Both the position numbers and the translations under genes were made by a program. The notes beneath the pieces are model-generated. The model ran no database searches. It had not been told where the DNA came from and was given only the letters and a program-made list of their open reading frames with translations. Shown here in pieces: positions 33,444-43,592 of a stretch of DNA of 64,000 bases (position 1 is its first letter; each line of letters begins with the position of its first letter). Origin of the DNA: Gallionella sp. (GTDB lineage: Bacteria; Pseudomonadota; Gammaproteobacteria; Burkholderiales; Gallionellaceae); the NCBI GenBank assembly GCA_028687575.1, contig JAQTZW010000004.1, positions 1 through 64,000 on the forward strand. Reading direction: 5' to 3'.

Positions 33444-33463
33444 TGCATCGCAAATGTGATGCA
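33444..33463. promoter_or_regulatory. Palindromic operator of the toxin-antitoxin pair
   Basis: TGCATC (33444-33449) and GATGCA (33458-33463) form perfect 6-base arms around 8 bases, placed 11 bases upstream of the antitoxin start. Ribbon-helix-helix antitoxins usually repress their own operon at such sites. Binding here is inferred. Confidence 0.5.
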
Positions 33464-33509
33464 ATTTTCGCCGAGGTTGCGGCGAGATGCAAGGGCGGGG
33501 CGGCGGGAG

Positions 33510-33582
33510 GTAGGCTGGGATGAGCTGGCGAATCCCAGCGGAGGTGGATGGATGCTGGGGTTCGTGCCTCACCCCAGCCTAC
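33510..33582. repeat. Nested inverted repeat (dispersed intergenic repeat type)
   Basis: Two hairpins, GCTGGGAT/ATCCCAGC (33514-33539) and GCTGGGGT/ACCCCAGC (33554-33578), are enclosed by an outer pair GTAGGCTGG (33510-33518) and CCAGCCTAC (33574-33582). It sits between the HEPN-like gene and the antitoxin gene. The form resembles short dispersed palindromic elements of betaproteobacterial genomes. Confidence 0.7.
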
Positions 33583-33595
33583 GCTGGCTACCTGG

Positions 33596-34264
33596 CTAAA
33601 AGTGCGATAGAAGGAATTGCTCAACAAATCCAATTACGCTGCTTACGTCTTCGGAAGAAATTTTTTGCCAATTAGCATGCATAGCGTAATCACGAATTTT
33701 AGGCATAGCATCTAACAGTGATTTTTGTGCGCCAGAAACTAGCCCTTTTGCTTTTAATGCACCAACAACTTCTTGCATTACTTTTTCATTAACATCAAGT
33801 CCATTTGCACTGGCATATCGCTTTAAAGCATCCTCTAGTGCAGCGCAAGCAAGCACGGCTGCTACATCTTTATAGCCGTCCTTGAGAGCATGTTTTGCAA
33901 GCAATATGAAGTCACTAAATATTTCACCAGAAATTACTTGTTCTAATTTGGTGAGATGACCTCCTTCAAAATCTTCTTTTGCAGCAAGGAAAATAGCTCG
34001 CAATTTTTTTAAGGTTGCCAAGTAAGTGCTACCCAAACCCCTAGTTTCTTCATTTTCAACAAAACTTTTGTAGTGTGCCGATTCAAGGCCACAAACATTT
34101 ACCAGAAGATTTTTTGCTTTTATTTTCCACTCTAATAACGCGTTGCCATCAATCTCAGGATAGTTGCCGTGAGATATAGAGTCATTTTTTTGGGCCTTTG
34201 AGGCAAGTAACATTTCCATCTGTTGATGGAGTTCTTCAAAACGCTGTTTGTATAGAGTGGTCAT
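33596..34264 (-). CDS. AT-rich orphan gene with a HEPN-like C-terminal domain
   Basis: The 222-residue product has a Gln/Met-rich N-terminal helix (about residues 5-25) and a mostly helical C-terminal half. There, the segment KIRDYAMHANWQKISSEDV (about residues 190-208) contains R-D-x3-H, matching the HEPN Rx4-6H ribonuclease motif in which a polar residue follows Arg. The helix before it (AAVLACAALEDALKRYA) resembles DUF4145/HEPN proteins. By eye its GC content is about 40% against about 60% in flanking genes, suggesting recent acquisition. It starts 8 bases after the ubiE stop, so it may be read from the ubiE transcript. No partner nucleotidyltransferase is adjacent. Function unknown. Confidence 0.75.
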   Translation of the reverse strand: MTTLYKQRFEELHQQMEMLLASKAQKNDSISHGNYPEIDGNALLEWKIKAKNLLVNVCGLESAHYKSFVENEETRGLGSTYLATLKKLRAIFLAAKEDFEGGHLTKLEQVISGEIFSDFILLAKHALKDGYKDVAAVLACAALEDALKRYASANGLDVNEKVMQEVVGALKAKGLVSGAQKSLLDAMPKIRDYAMHANWQKISSEDVSSVIGFVEQFLLSHF

Positions 34265-34272
34265 TGTTTTCT

Positions 34273-35007
34273 TTACAGCTTATATCCCCGATGCACCGCC
34301 ACGACGCCGCCGGTGAGGTTGAAGTATTCGACGCGCTCAAGGCCGGCATCACTCATCATCTGTTTCAGTTCTTCCTGGCCGGGGTGCATGCGGATAGATT
34401 CGGCGAGGTAGCGGTAGCTGTCGGGGTCGTCGGCGATGAGTTTGCCCATCAGCGGCAGCAGTTTGAAGGAGTACAGGTCGTAGGGCTTTTCCAGCAGTTT
34501 GGCGACTTTGGAGAATTCCAGCACGATGACGCGGCCACCGGGTTTGAGTACGCGCTTCATCTCGCGCAGCGCGGCGTCCTTGTGGGTGACGTTGCGCAGG
34601 CCGAAGGAAATGTTGACGCAGTCGAAGTAGTTGTCCGGGAACGGCAGGTGTTCGGCGTCGCACTGGGCGGTGGGGGTGGCGATGCCTTCGTCCAGCAGCC
34701 GGTCGCGGCCCACGCGCAGCATGGCGTTGTTGATGTCGGTGAGCACCACCTGGCCGCTGCCGCCGACCTTCTTCAGAAACAGGCGCGACATGTCCGCCGA
34801 GCCGCCCGCCACGTCCAGCACGCGCTGGCCGCTGCGCACACCGCTGACGCCGACCGCGAAATGTTTCCAGATGCGGTGCAGGCCGCCCGACATCATGTCG
34901 TTCATGATGTCGTACTTGCTGGCAACCGAGGTGAATACGCCGGCGACGCGTTTGGCTTTGTCTTCTTCGGCGACGGTTTCGAATCCGAAATGGGTGGTCT
35001 TGCTCAT
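34273..35007 (-). CDS. ubiE: Ubiquinone/menaquinone biosynthesis C-methyltransferase UbiE
   Basis: UbiE is the AdoMet-dependent C-methyltransferase of ubiquinone and menaquinone synthesis. The 244-residue product shows [21 protein letters not shown], cited here by its core [14 protein letters not shown], then the AdoMet-binding [24 protein letters not shown] and the C-terminal [12 protein letters not shown]. The frame opens to 35094, but the ATG at 35007, preceded by an AGGAGCAA site, gives the family N-terminus. A 79-base repeat separates it from the DUF971 gene upstream. Confidence 0.97.
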   Translation of the reverse strand: MSKTTHFGFETVAEEDKAKRVAGVFTSVASKYDIMNDMMSGGLHRIWKHFAVGVSGVRSGQRVLDVAGGSADMSRLFLKKVGGSGQVVLTDINNAMLRVGRDRLLDEGIATPTAQCDAEHLPFPDNYFDCVNISFGLRNVTHKDAALREMKRVLKPGGRVIVLEFSKVAKLLEKPYDLYSFKLLPLMGKLIADDPDSYRYLAESIRMHPGQEELKQMMSDAGLERVEYFNLTGGVVAVHRGYKL

Positions 35008-35091
35008 TTGTTGCTCCTTGATTTGGGGGGCGCCCGATGTGTTCGGTGCGACATTATTGATCCGGCCAAGCGAAGTTTGAAGTATTGAAAC

Positions 35092-35170
35092 CAACCCCCT
35101 CCAACTCCCCCTTTTCAGGGGGAGAGCACAACCCGTTCCTCCCCTGATAAGGGGAGGTTAGGAGGGGTTG
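35092..35170. repeat. Compound inverted repeat upstream of ubiE
   Basis: An outer pair, CAACCCCCTCC (35092-35102) and GGAGGGGTTG (35161-35170), encloses two hairpins: CTCCCCC/GGGGGAG (35105-35124) and CCTCCCCT/AGGGGAGG (35138-35157). This is the layout of a widespread dispersed intergenic element. It probably folds in RNA between DUF971 and ubiE. Confidence 0.75.
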
Positions 35171-35215
35171 AAGTGAGCCTCTAAGTTCAAGCATGATTTA
35201 ACCGAAGCAATAGTT

Positions 35216-35563
35216 TCAATCGCGGCTCTTGCCTGCCGCCGCCAGTTTTTCCAGATAATCGTGCCACATGCCGTCCTGATACTGGCCGAGTTCGTGCAGA
35301 TAGGGCCAGGTGTAAAGCCCGGTGTCGTGGCCGTCGTCGAAGCTGATCTTTAGCGAATAGCTGCCGACCGGTTCCAGCCCCAGTACGTTGACGTTGCGCT
35401 TGCCGGTCTGGAGTGTCTCCTGTCCGGGGCCGTGGCCGCGCACTTCGGCGGAAGGCGAGAACACGCGCAGGAATTCGAACGGCAGTTGGTAGCGCGCGCC
35501 GTCGTCGAAGGCGATCTCCAGTTTTCTGGATTGCTGGTGCAGGATGATTTCGGTCGGGTTCAT
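35216..35563 (-). CDS. DUF971 (GBBH-like) domain protein
   Basis: The 115-residue product fits DUF971: an N-terminal beta-rich GBBH-like fold ([27 protein letters not shown], core [19 protein letters not shown]) and the C-terminal [15 protein letters not shown] motif. The family resembles the N-terminal domain of gamma-butyrobetaine hydroxylase; its role is unsettled. Its start overlaps the hldE stop by 4 bases. DUF971 genes commonly lie next to ubiE in betaproteobacteria, as here. Confidence 0.93.
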   Translation of the reverse strand: MNPTEIILHQQSRKLEIAFDDGARYQLPFEFLRVFSPSAEVRGHGPGQETLQTGKRNVNVLGLEPVGSYSLKISFDDGHDTGLYTWPYLHELGQYQDGMWHDYLEKLAAAGKSRD

Positions 35564-36044
35564 AGCGCGCGTATCTTTTTCAATAATGCGGTGGTGGAGC
35601 GTTGGTGCAGGAACGGGATGCTGTGCACCGCGCCGCCGTTGGCCAGCACCTCACGGCTGCCGACGATGTTTTCGGGTTGCCAGTCGCCGCCCTTAACCAG
35701 CACATCGGGACGGCAGGCGAGGATCAGATTGAGCGGGGTGTCCTCGTCGAACGCTACCACCAGACTGACCGATTCCAGCGCCGCCAGCACCGCCATGCGG
35801 TCGGCTTGGCTGTTAATCGGGCGGTCGTCGCCCTTGCCCTGGCGCTTCACCGAGGCGTCGCTGTTCACGCCGACGATCAGCGCGGCACCCAAGGCGCGCG
35901 CCTGTGCCAGATAGCTGACATGGCCGCGATGCAGCACGTCGAAGCAGCCGTTGGTAAACACCAGCGGGCGCGGCAGCGCGGCGGCGCGCCTGACGAAATC
36001 GCAGGCGGGGCAGAGCTTGGCTTCAAAGTCGGGCGTCGGGTACA

Positions 36045-36045
<1 letters not shown>
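35560..36045 (-). CDS. rfaE2: Heptose 1-phosphate adenylyltransferase (HldE C-terminal type, RfaE2)
   Basis: This enzyme converts D-glycero-beta-D-manno-heptose 1-phosphate and ATP to ADP-heptose for the LPS inner core. The 161-residue product has the nucleotidyltransferase signature [16 protein letters not shown] (near residues 31-46) and the C-terminal [11 protein letters not shown]. Only the adenylyltransferase half is present; no kinase domain (HldE N-terminal) occurs in the window. It lies next to gmhA and dolP, consistent with a heptose/LPS function. Confidence 0.95.
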
Positions 36046-37577
<1,532 letters not shown>

Positions 37578-37581
<4 letters not shown>

Positions 37582-38861
37582 GGTAGCGTGTTCAACCCGC
37601 CGGTCTCCGGCACGGCAGAGGCGGCTGCTTCAACAGGCAGCTCTTGTCCGGGGAACATCACCACGGTCGGTGCAGCGGGCGCATCGGCGGTGCGCGCGTG
37701 ACCTTGCATGAAAGTCGCAGGCATCGCCTCATGCTGGAACAGGTAGCCGTTGTTCAGGCGGATATTGCCGGTCGCGCCCAGCATCGGTAGTGCAGCATCT
37801 TCCTGATGGTTCAGTAGCAGCAGGGTCAGTCGGTAAGCGTCTATACCCAGCGCATAGAACCTTTCCATGTCTGCCGCCAGCGGCGGGAAAGCGTGTGGAT
37901 AGTTGGCGATGGCGGGCAGGTCGGCCTGTAGCAGCCAGGGCATGTCCACGAAGTGGATGCCTTCCAGGTCGTAGTTAATCAGCGTCTGTTCGTTACCCGC
38001 GAATATCTGCGAAGTGGCGTAGGCTGGCAACTCCTTGGTGAGGAAGGGGCGTATCTGGCGCGTCTTGTCCATGTCGGTGGCAAAGAACACCATCAGGCCG
38101 GGTTTGGCGACCAGACTCGAAAATACGGCAGTGTCTCCCTTGAATTCGATCTCGCGTGCGATGGTGCCGCCGGATGCCGCCCACTGCTCCTCAAAGGCGA
38201 GTTGCAGGCGGCGCGCCAACGTATCGTTCGAGGTGATCACGATGGCCTGCTGTTTGCCCTGCTGTCTCGCCAGATTTGCAACCTGCCGGGCTTCGGACTC
38301 GATCGCCATGCCAAAAAAATACATATTGTGGGCAGGCACACTGTCGAGGATGTTCAGGCTCAGGGTAGGCACAGGAAAGTTGCCCACATCCGCCAGTGAC
38401 TTCACGCCGTTCCGTGTCAACGGCCCGACCACGGCGACTGCGCCATTGGCGATCGCCTCGCGGTAGACTTCGGCGAGGCTGTGGTTTTCGTCAAAGTTGC
38501 TGTATGCCTGCACTGGCAGGCCATTCAAGTTTAGACTGGCGGCCGCCATGAAGCCCTGTTGTACGATGCTGGCTGCCGTGCCGAACACGTTCGATTGCAG
38601 CGGCAGCAACAGGGCGATATGCGCATTGCCAGCGTAATTTTGCGGGACGGTGGCCTGTTCTGCTGTTGGCGAGGCGACCACGAGTGCCGGTCTGGAGATG
38701 GCGGCGGTCACCGCTGCCGGGGGTTGGGCTACTGGCTGCTGGGAGGGGGCCTTTGCAGCGGCCGGATGGCGCACCGGAGCGGCGGTCTTGTGCGTCTGCA
38801 CCGGTGCGCAGGCGTATAGTGCGAACAAAGTCGAAAGTAAAAGGAGTAAGCGTTGCATCAT
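37578..38861 (-). CDS. lpoA: Penicillin-binding protein activator LpoA
   Basis: LpoA is an outer-membrane lipoprotein that activates the peptidoglycan synthase PBP1A. The 427-residue product has a signal with lipobox (LYAC), then a Pro/Ala-rich linker and a periplasmic-binding-protein-like domain (IALLLPLQSNVFG, NGAVAVVGPLTRNGVKS). It is shorter than E. coli LpoA (about 680 residues), lacking the N-terminal TPR part, as expected for betaproteobacteria. Its start codon overlaps that of rsmI on the other strand by 9 bases. Confidence 0.9.
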
Positions 38862-39716
38862 TCACACCCGCAAAAGTTGGAAGCCGCATTATATGTAGTT
38901 GCCACCCCGATAGGAAATCTTGGCGATATCAGCCTGCGCGCACTCGAAGTGCTCGCCGGTGTGGACGTGGTCGCGGCAGAGGACACGCGCAACACCTCCC
39001 ATCTGCTGAAGCATCACAGTATTTTCGCCAAGCAACTGGTCGCCGCCCACCAGCACAACGAGCGCGGCGCGGCGGAAAAAATGGTTGGCCTGATACAGTC
39101 CGGCCTAAGCGTGGCGTTTGTCAGCGATGCCGGCACACCCGCCGTCAGCGATCCCGGCGCATTGCTGGTGCAGGCGGTATTGGCAGCAGGGCTGCGCGTG
39201 ATTCCAGTGCCGGGTGCTTCCGCAGCGGTCGCCGCGCTGTCGGCCTCCGGATTGAATGCACCGCACTTTCTCTTTTATGGTTTCTTACCCAACAAGTCCG
39301 CAGCACGGCGTAGCGCCTTGCAGGCGCTGGCCGGCCATCCGTACACGCTGGTGTTCTATGAAGCACCGCACCGCATCATCGAGTGCGTCGCCGACCTGAG
39401 CGCCGTGCTGGGTGGCGAACGGCAGATCGTGCTGGCGCGCGAAATCACCAAGTTGTTCGAGACCATCCATTCCTGTCCGCTGGCAGAAGCCGAAGAATGG
39501 CTGCTGGCGGACGCCAACCGGCAGCGCGGCGAATTCGTCGTGCTGGTATCCGGTGCCGAACCTGCGGCTGGGTTATCCGACGACACCCGCAGCACGCTGG
39601 CGGTGTTGCTGGAAGAACTGCCGCTCAAGCAGGCCGTGCAACTTTCCGCGAAGATCACCGGTGCGAATCGCAACGAGCTTTATCAGCTCGCCTTACAGCT
39701 GAAAGATGGTGACTGA
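38853..39716 (+). CDS. rsmI: 16S rRNA (cytidine-1402-2'-O)-methyltransferase RsmI
   Basis: RsmI methylates C1402 of 16S rRNA near the decoding centre. The 287-residue product has ALYVVATPIGNLGDISLRAL, core VVATPIGNLGD, then AEDTRNTSHLLKHH, VSDAGTPAVSDPG and FYEAPHRI, all diagnostic. The start is a TTG at 38853 preceded by AAGGAG; it overlaps the divergent lpoA start by 9 bases, as in the E. coli yraL-yraM pair. Its end overlaps the next gene by 11 bases. Confidence 0.97.
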   Translation: MHHSHPQKLEAALYVVATPIGNLGDISLRALEVLAGVDVVAAEDTRNTSHLLKHHSIFAKQLVAAHQHNERGAAEKMVGLIQSGLSVAFVSDAGTPAVSDPGALLVQAVLAAGLRVIPVPGASAAVAALSASGLNAPHFLFYGFLPNKSAARRSALQALAGHPYTLVFYEAPHRIIECVADLSAVLGGERQIVLAREITKLFETIHSCPLAEAEEWLLADANRQRGEFVVLVSGAEPAAGLSDDTRSTLAVLLEELPLKQAVQLSAKITGANRNELYQLALQLKDGD

Positions 39717-41262
39717 CCCCGCAACGCTGAACCCCAAACAGCCCGCCGGGCTGCCGCGACTGCTGCGTGCGCTGCTGGCCGACTCGGCTTGCTACGACCA
39801 TCCGGTCGGCAAGCTGGAACTGATCGAGACGCACATCTCCTGGGTGGTGCTGACAGGTCAGTTCGTCTACAAGATCAGAAAACCCGTCAATCTCGGCTTC
39901 CTCGATTTCTCCACGCTGACGCTGCGGCATCAGGATTGCCTCGAAGAGTTGCGCCTCAACCGGCGGCTGGCGGCGGACTATTACCTGGAAGTGGTCGCCA
40001 TCAATGGCAGCCCGACCGCGCCGCGCATCAACGGCGACGGTAACGTCTTCGAGTACGCCGTGAAGATGCGCCAGTTCGCGGCGGATGCGACGCTGGATCG
40101 GGAGGCCGAGCGCGGCGCGTTGAGTGCGCAGCAGATAGACGCGCTGGCCGCCCGTCTGGCGCATTTCCACCAGCACGAATGCGCGATCGCGGCAGACGAC
40201 ACGCCGTGGGGCGCGCCTGAACGGGTCGCCATGCCGGTGGCGGAAAACTTCCAGAGCCTGTCGGCTTGTGTGGGCAATGGCAAGGAAGGCGGGACATTGG
40301 CGGGTTTGCAGCACTGGTGCGAGGCGGAGCATGCGCGTCTCGCGCCGCTGATGCGCCAGCGCAAGCTTCAGGGACGGGTGCGCGAATGCCATGGCGACCT
40401 GCATCTGGCCAACCTCGCCTGGGTGGACGGGCGGCTGGTGATCTTCGATTGTCTGGAATTCAGCCCGGCGCTGCGTTGGATAGACGTGATCTCGGAAGTG
40501 GCGTTCTGCTACATGGATTTGCTGCACCGCAACCTTGAGCGGCTGGCGGTGCGCTTTTTGAACGCCTGGCTGGAAGCGACCGGCGACTATCAAGGTGTGC
40601 CGCTGCTGCGTTATTACGCGGTGTACCGGGCGCTGGTGCGCGCCAAGGTGGCCGGTCTGCGGGCCGCGCAGGGATGTCAGGCAAGCCGCACCGAGCTTGC
40701 GGAATGCCTGCATCTGGCGGAAAAGCTGTCGGTAGCGGGCGCGCCGCAGCTGTGGATCACTCACGGCCTGTCCGGCAGCGGCAAGACCACGCTCTCGCAG
40801 CGCTGGCTGGAGCAATACGGCCTGATACGGCTGCGTTCCGACGTCGAGCGCAAGCGCTTGTTCGGGCTGGATGCCTGTGCACGCGGCGGCGAGGCCATCG
40901 GTCTGTACAGCGATGCGGCGACCCGCCAGACTTTTGCGCATCTGGCCTGGTTGGCGGAAACATTGTTGGCAGCGGGCTGGCCGGTGATCGTGGATGCGGC
41001 TTTTCTGCAACGCCGTGAACGCGACCAATTCCGCGAACTGGCGCAGCGCGCAGGCGCACTGTTCAGGATAGTGGACATCCGGGTCGAAGCGGACGTGCTG
41101 CGCGAACGCATCTGCCAGCGTGCCGCACAGGGCAGCGATGCTTCAGATGCTGATCTGCGGGTGCTGGAACACCAGCTTGCAACCGTGCTGCCGCTGGACG
41201 CGGACGAACAGTCGCAAGTGACCGAGGTGGGCGCGGGCGGGGAATTGACCGCGCTGGATTAG
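39706..41262 (+). CDS. Aminoglycoside phosphotransferase-like / P-loop kinase fusion
   Basis: The 518-residue product joins an N-terminal phosphotransferase-like domain (about residues 40-320; KIRKPVNLGFLDFST, then CHGDLHLANLAWVDGRLVIFDCLEF with the catalytic HGDLH and Asp) to a C-terminal P-loop kinase (about 340-510) with Walker A GLSGSGKTT. Fusions of this type are common in proteobacteria with no established substrate. It overlaps rsmI by 11 bases, so expression is linked. No drug-resistance role is implied. Confidence 0.9.
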   Translation: MVTDPATLNPKQPAGLPRLLRALLADSACYDHPVGKLELIETHISWVVLTGQFVYKIRKPVNLGFLDFSTLTLRHQDCLEELRLNRRLAADYYLEVVAINGSPTAPRINGDGNVFEYAVKMRQFAADATLDREAERGALSAQQIDALAARLAHFHQHECAIAADDTPWGAPERVAMPVAENFQSLSACVGNGKEGGTLAGLQHWCEAEHARLAPLMRQRKLQGRVRECHGDLHLANLAWVDGRLVIFDCLEFSPALRWIDVISEVAFCYMDLLHRNLERLAVRFLNAWLEATGDYQGVPLLRYYAVYRALVRAKVAGLRAAQGCQASRTELAECLHLAEKLSVAGAPQLWITHGLSGSGKTTLSQRWLEQYGLIRLRSDVERKRLFGLDACARGGEAIGLYSDAATRQTFAHLAWLAETLLAAGWPVIVDAAFLQRRERDQFRELAQRAGALFRIVDIRVEADVLRERICQRAAQGSDASDADLRVLEHQLATVLPLDADEQSQVTEVGAGGELTALD

Positions 41263-41335
41263 CCTATTGATATGGCCAGTGAAGTTTGAAGTCAGTTCGT
41301 CCTGATCCCTAACCAAACCCGCCAAAACCAAACGA

Positions 41336-41428
41336 GATTTCACGCGGAGGCGCGGAGAGCGCGGAGCAGGCCGCCCCGCACCCGCCTTGTTTTGCTCCGC
41401 GTGCTTCGCGTCTCCGCGTCAGAAAATC
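41336..41428. repeat. GC-rich imperfect inverted repeat downstream of the kinase fusion
   Basis: GATTT...ACGCGGAG and CGCGGAG on the left (41336-41366) face CTCCGCG, CTCCGCGT and AAAATC on the right (41395-41428). It lies in the 232-base gap between convergent genes (39706-41262 and 41495-42133) and resembles dispersed CGCGGAG-type palindromic elements. Nothing else was seen in this gap. Confidence 0.6.
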
Positions 41429-41494
41429 TTTTCATGCTTCGACATCATTGGGGTTGTAGCTGGCTAACGCATGTTCAGACTTCACCATGCCGAA

Positions 41495-42133
41495 TCAATT
41501 GCGCGACGGAGCAGAGATGACGAAGGGGAATTGCTGCTTGCCGATGTACACATTGAGCTGTTGCGGCTGACAGGCGGTCTTGCAATGGAAAACGATTTCG
41601 CCGACCTCGATGCCATTGGCTGGGATATTGAAATGTTCTTTCAGCCAAAAACTGTTGGCCCATTTGACTTTCTCTTCCATCTTGATGCGTTGAGCCTTCT
41701 GATCACTGCTTGGAGCTTTGCTACTCATCCCGCCGCCATCTAGCCTGGCCTGCTTGATGAAACTCTGCTTGCTGTAGGCTGCAACCGGTTTGCCCTCGGC
41801 GTCGCTCAGCACGATGCGGGGGCGCAGTTTGACGCTCTTGCTCTTCAGGTTTCTGAAGGTGAGCGAAAGCAACAGCGAGTTCGCCTCGTTTGGTACGGCC
41901 TTGATGCTGTAGCTGACCTGTAACTGGTCTTTTTCGACGCTCTCGCTGGGCTTGATGATGACCTGTTCCTTGAATGCGCTATCCGCAGTTGGTTCGGCCA
42001 CCGTTGCAGGCTTGGTCACGCTCGCGGGCTGGGGTGCGTTTGCAGTGTGCATGATAGCGGGAAGCTTCACGTTATTGCAGGCACACAGCAACAGCGTGGC
42101 AGTGGCGGCTATGAGCCTTTTTGTGTTGTTCAT
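41495..42133 (-). CDS. Putative lipoprotein of unknown function
   Basis: The 212-residue product starts MNNTKRLIAATATLLLCAC, a lipoprotein signal ending in LLCAC. A Pro/Ala/Thr-rich linker follows (about 30-55), then a compact beta-rich domain (LQVSYSIKAVPNEANSLLLS, core VSYSIKAVPNEANS; VKLRPRIVLSDAEGKPV). The pattern of a beta-sandwich with a bounded N-terminal linker recalls YcfL-type DUF1425 lipoproteins, but I am not sure. The frame opens to 42331; the signal peptide sets the start. The gene is convergent with the kinase fusion and divergent from the efflux operon. Confidence 0.75.
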   Translation of the reverse strand: MNNTKRLIAATATLLLCACNNVKLPAIMHTANAPQPASVTKPATVAEPTADSAFKEQVIIKPSESVEKDQLQVSYSIKAVPNEANSLLLSLTFRNLKSKSVKLRPRIVLSDAEGKPVAAYSKQSFIKQARLDGGGMSSKAPSSDQKAQRIKMEEKVKWANSFWLKEHFNIPANGIEVGEIVFHCKTACQPQQLNVYIGKQQFPFVISAPSRN

Positions 42134-42251
42134 GTCTTTAATTTTTATGTAAAAAGTCAACGGGTTGGGTCGAGCGGGGCGCATTGTAATTTTATGCGGG
42201 CAAATTGTCAGGACTATTTCAGTTGTGGATATTTTGTGTGGTGCTTTACTT

Positions 42252-42267
42252 TCAAACAAGCGTTTGA
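42252..42267. promoter_or_regulatory. Palindrome upstream of the RND operon, candidate TetR operator
   Basis: TCAAACAAGCGTTTGA has perfect 6-base arms around AAGC. It lies in the 277-base divergent gap between the lipoprotein gene and the efflux operon, 144 bases before the first efflux start. The operon encodes its own TetR-type regulator at its end, so autorepression here is plausible. No binding is proven. Confidence 0.4.
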
Positions 42268-42410
42268 TATGTTGCCCTTCGTCCGTTTCACTAGATGGAC
42301 GATGCGCACTGGTTTGTTGCGCTTTAGGCAATTCCTAAAGATGAGTATCTATAAATTTAGCTCCGGTAAGTTGAGTAAGCACCAACCGGATCGTAAGCGT
42401 GGAAAATTAC

Positions 42411-43583
42411 ATGAACCTGAAATATCAGCAGATTGCTCCGACTTTGTTATTGATCGCCATGCTGGCCGGTTGCGGCGCGGGCAGTGATAAACCCGCAGCC
42501 GGCGGCCCGGGCGGGGCAATGCCGCCGCCGGAAGTGGATGTGGTCACGGTAACGCAAGGCAGCGCGACGCTCACACAGGACTTGCCGGGGCGCTTGCAGG
42601 CGTATCGCACGGCGGAAGTGCGGGCGCGCGTCGAGGGTGTGGTCGAGAAGCGCTTGTTCGCAGAAGGCAGCGATGTGGCAGCGGGTGCGTCATTGTTCAA
42701 AATTAGTTCGCGTACCTATCAGGCGAATGCCGAGGCGGCCAGGGCAGATTTGGCAATCGCGCGGCAGACGGTGGCACGCTACCAGCCGTTGCTGGAGGTC
42801 AAGGCGGTCAGCCAGCAGGAATACGATCTGGCCGCAGCCAAGGTCAAGCAGGCCGAAGCAGCATTGGCGCGTGCCGAGGAAGACCTCGAGAACGCCAGCG
42901 TCCCGGCGGCCATCTCCGGCCACATCGGCCGCGCGCTGGTGACGGAAGGCGCGTTCGTCGGCAAGGGCGAAGCGACGCTGCTGGCGACCATCGAGCAGCT
43001 CGACCCGATCTACGTCAATTTCACCCAGTCGGGCGGCGACCTGCTGCGCCTGAAACAGGCGATCCGTTCGGGCAAGCTGAAGAATGCCGGCACTGTCAAA
43101 GTCGAATTGCTGCAGGAAGACGGCAGCGTCTATCCGCTGGCGGGCAAAGTCTTCTTCACCGGCATGTCGGTGGACCCGGCTACCGGCGCGGTGGCGATGC
43201 GCGCGGAATTCCCCAACCCGCAGCATGAGTTGCTGCCGGGCATGTTCGTGCACCTGCGTTTCCCCGAGGCGCTCGCCGAAGGTGTCATCCGCCTGCCGCA
43301 GCGCGCGGTGATGGCCGGGCCGCAGGGTCAGTTCGTGATGCTGGTGGGTGCGGACGGCAAGGCGACGCCGCAGCCGGTGAAGACTTCCGGCATGGCGGCT
43401 GAAGATTTCATCATCGCTTCCGGACTCAAGGGCGGCGAGCAGGTGATCGTCAACGGTCTGCAGAAGGCGCGGCCGGGCACGGTGGTGAAGCCGGTGCCTT
43501 GGGACCCCGCTGCCCCCCTCATCGCCGCACCGCCGGCCAAGCCGGCTGATGCCGCCGCAAAAGCCGATTCCGGCAAGAAATAA
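42411..43583 (+). CDS. RND efflux periplasmic adaptor (membrane fusion protein)
   Basis: The adaptor links the inner-membrane pump to the outer-membrane channel. The product (390 residues from the ATG at 42411; a GTG at 42399 adds four) has a lipoprotein-type signal (LLLIAMLAGC) and the HlyD/AcrA core: RVEGVVEKRLFAEGSDVAAG, coiled-coil hairpin (about residues 85-165), PAAISGHIGRALVTEGAFVGKGE in part, and the C-terminal barrel. GGAA six bases before 42411 favours that start. It opens a four-gene operon. Confidence 0.93.
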   Translation: MNLKYQQIAPTLLLIAMLAGCGAGSDKPAAGGPGGAMPPPEVDVVTVTQGSATLTQDLPGRLQAYRTAEVRARVEGVVEKRLFAEGSDVAAGASLFKISSRTYQANAEAARADLAIARQTVARYQPLLEVKAVSQQEYDLAAAKVKQAEAALARAEEDLENASVPAAISGHIGRALVTEGAFVGKGEATLLATIEQLDPIYVNFTQSGGDLLRLKQAIRSGKLKNAGTVKVELLQEDGSVYPLAGKVFFTGMSVDPATGAVAMRAEFPNPQHELLPGMFVHLRFPEALAEGVIRLPQRAVMAGPQGQFVMLVGADGKATPQPVKTSGMAAEDFIIASGLKGGEQVIVNGLQKARPGTVVKPVPWDPAAPLIAAPPAKPADAAAKADSGKK

Positions 43584-43592
43584 GGTCAGCCC

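Noticed and set aside
39655..41028. Open frame antisense to the kinase fusion
   Set aside because: Shadow; HGDLH and Walker motifs on the plus strand are decisive.
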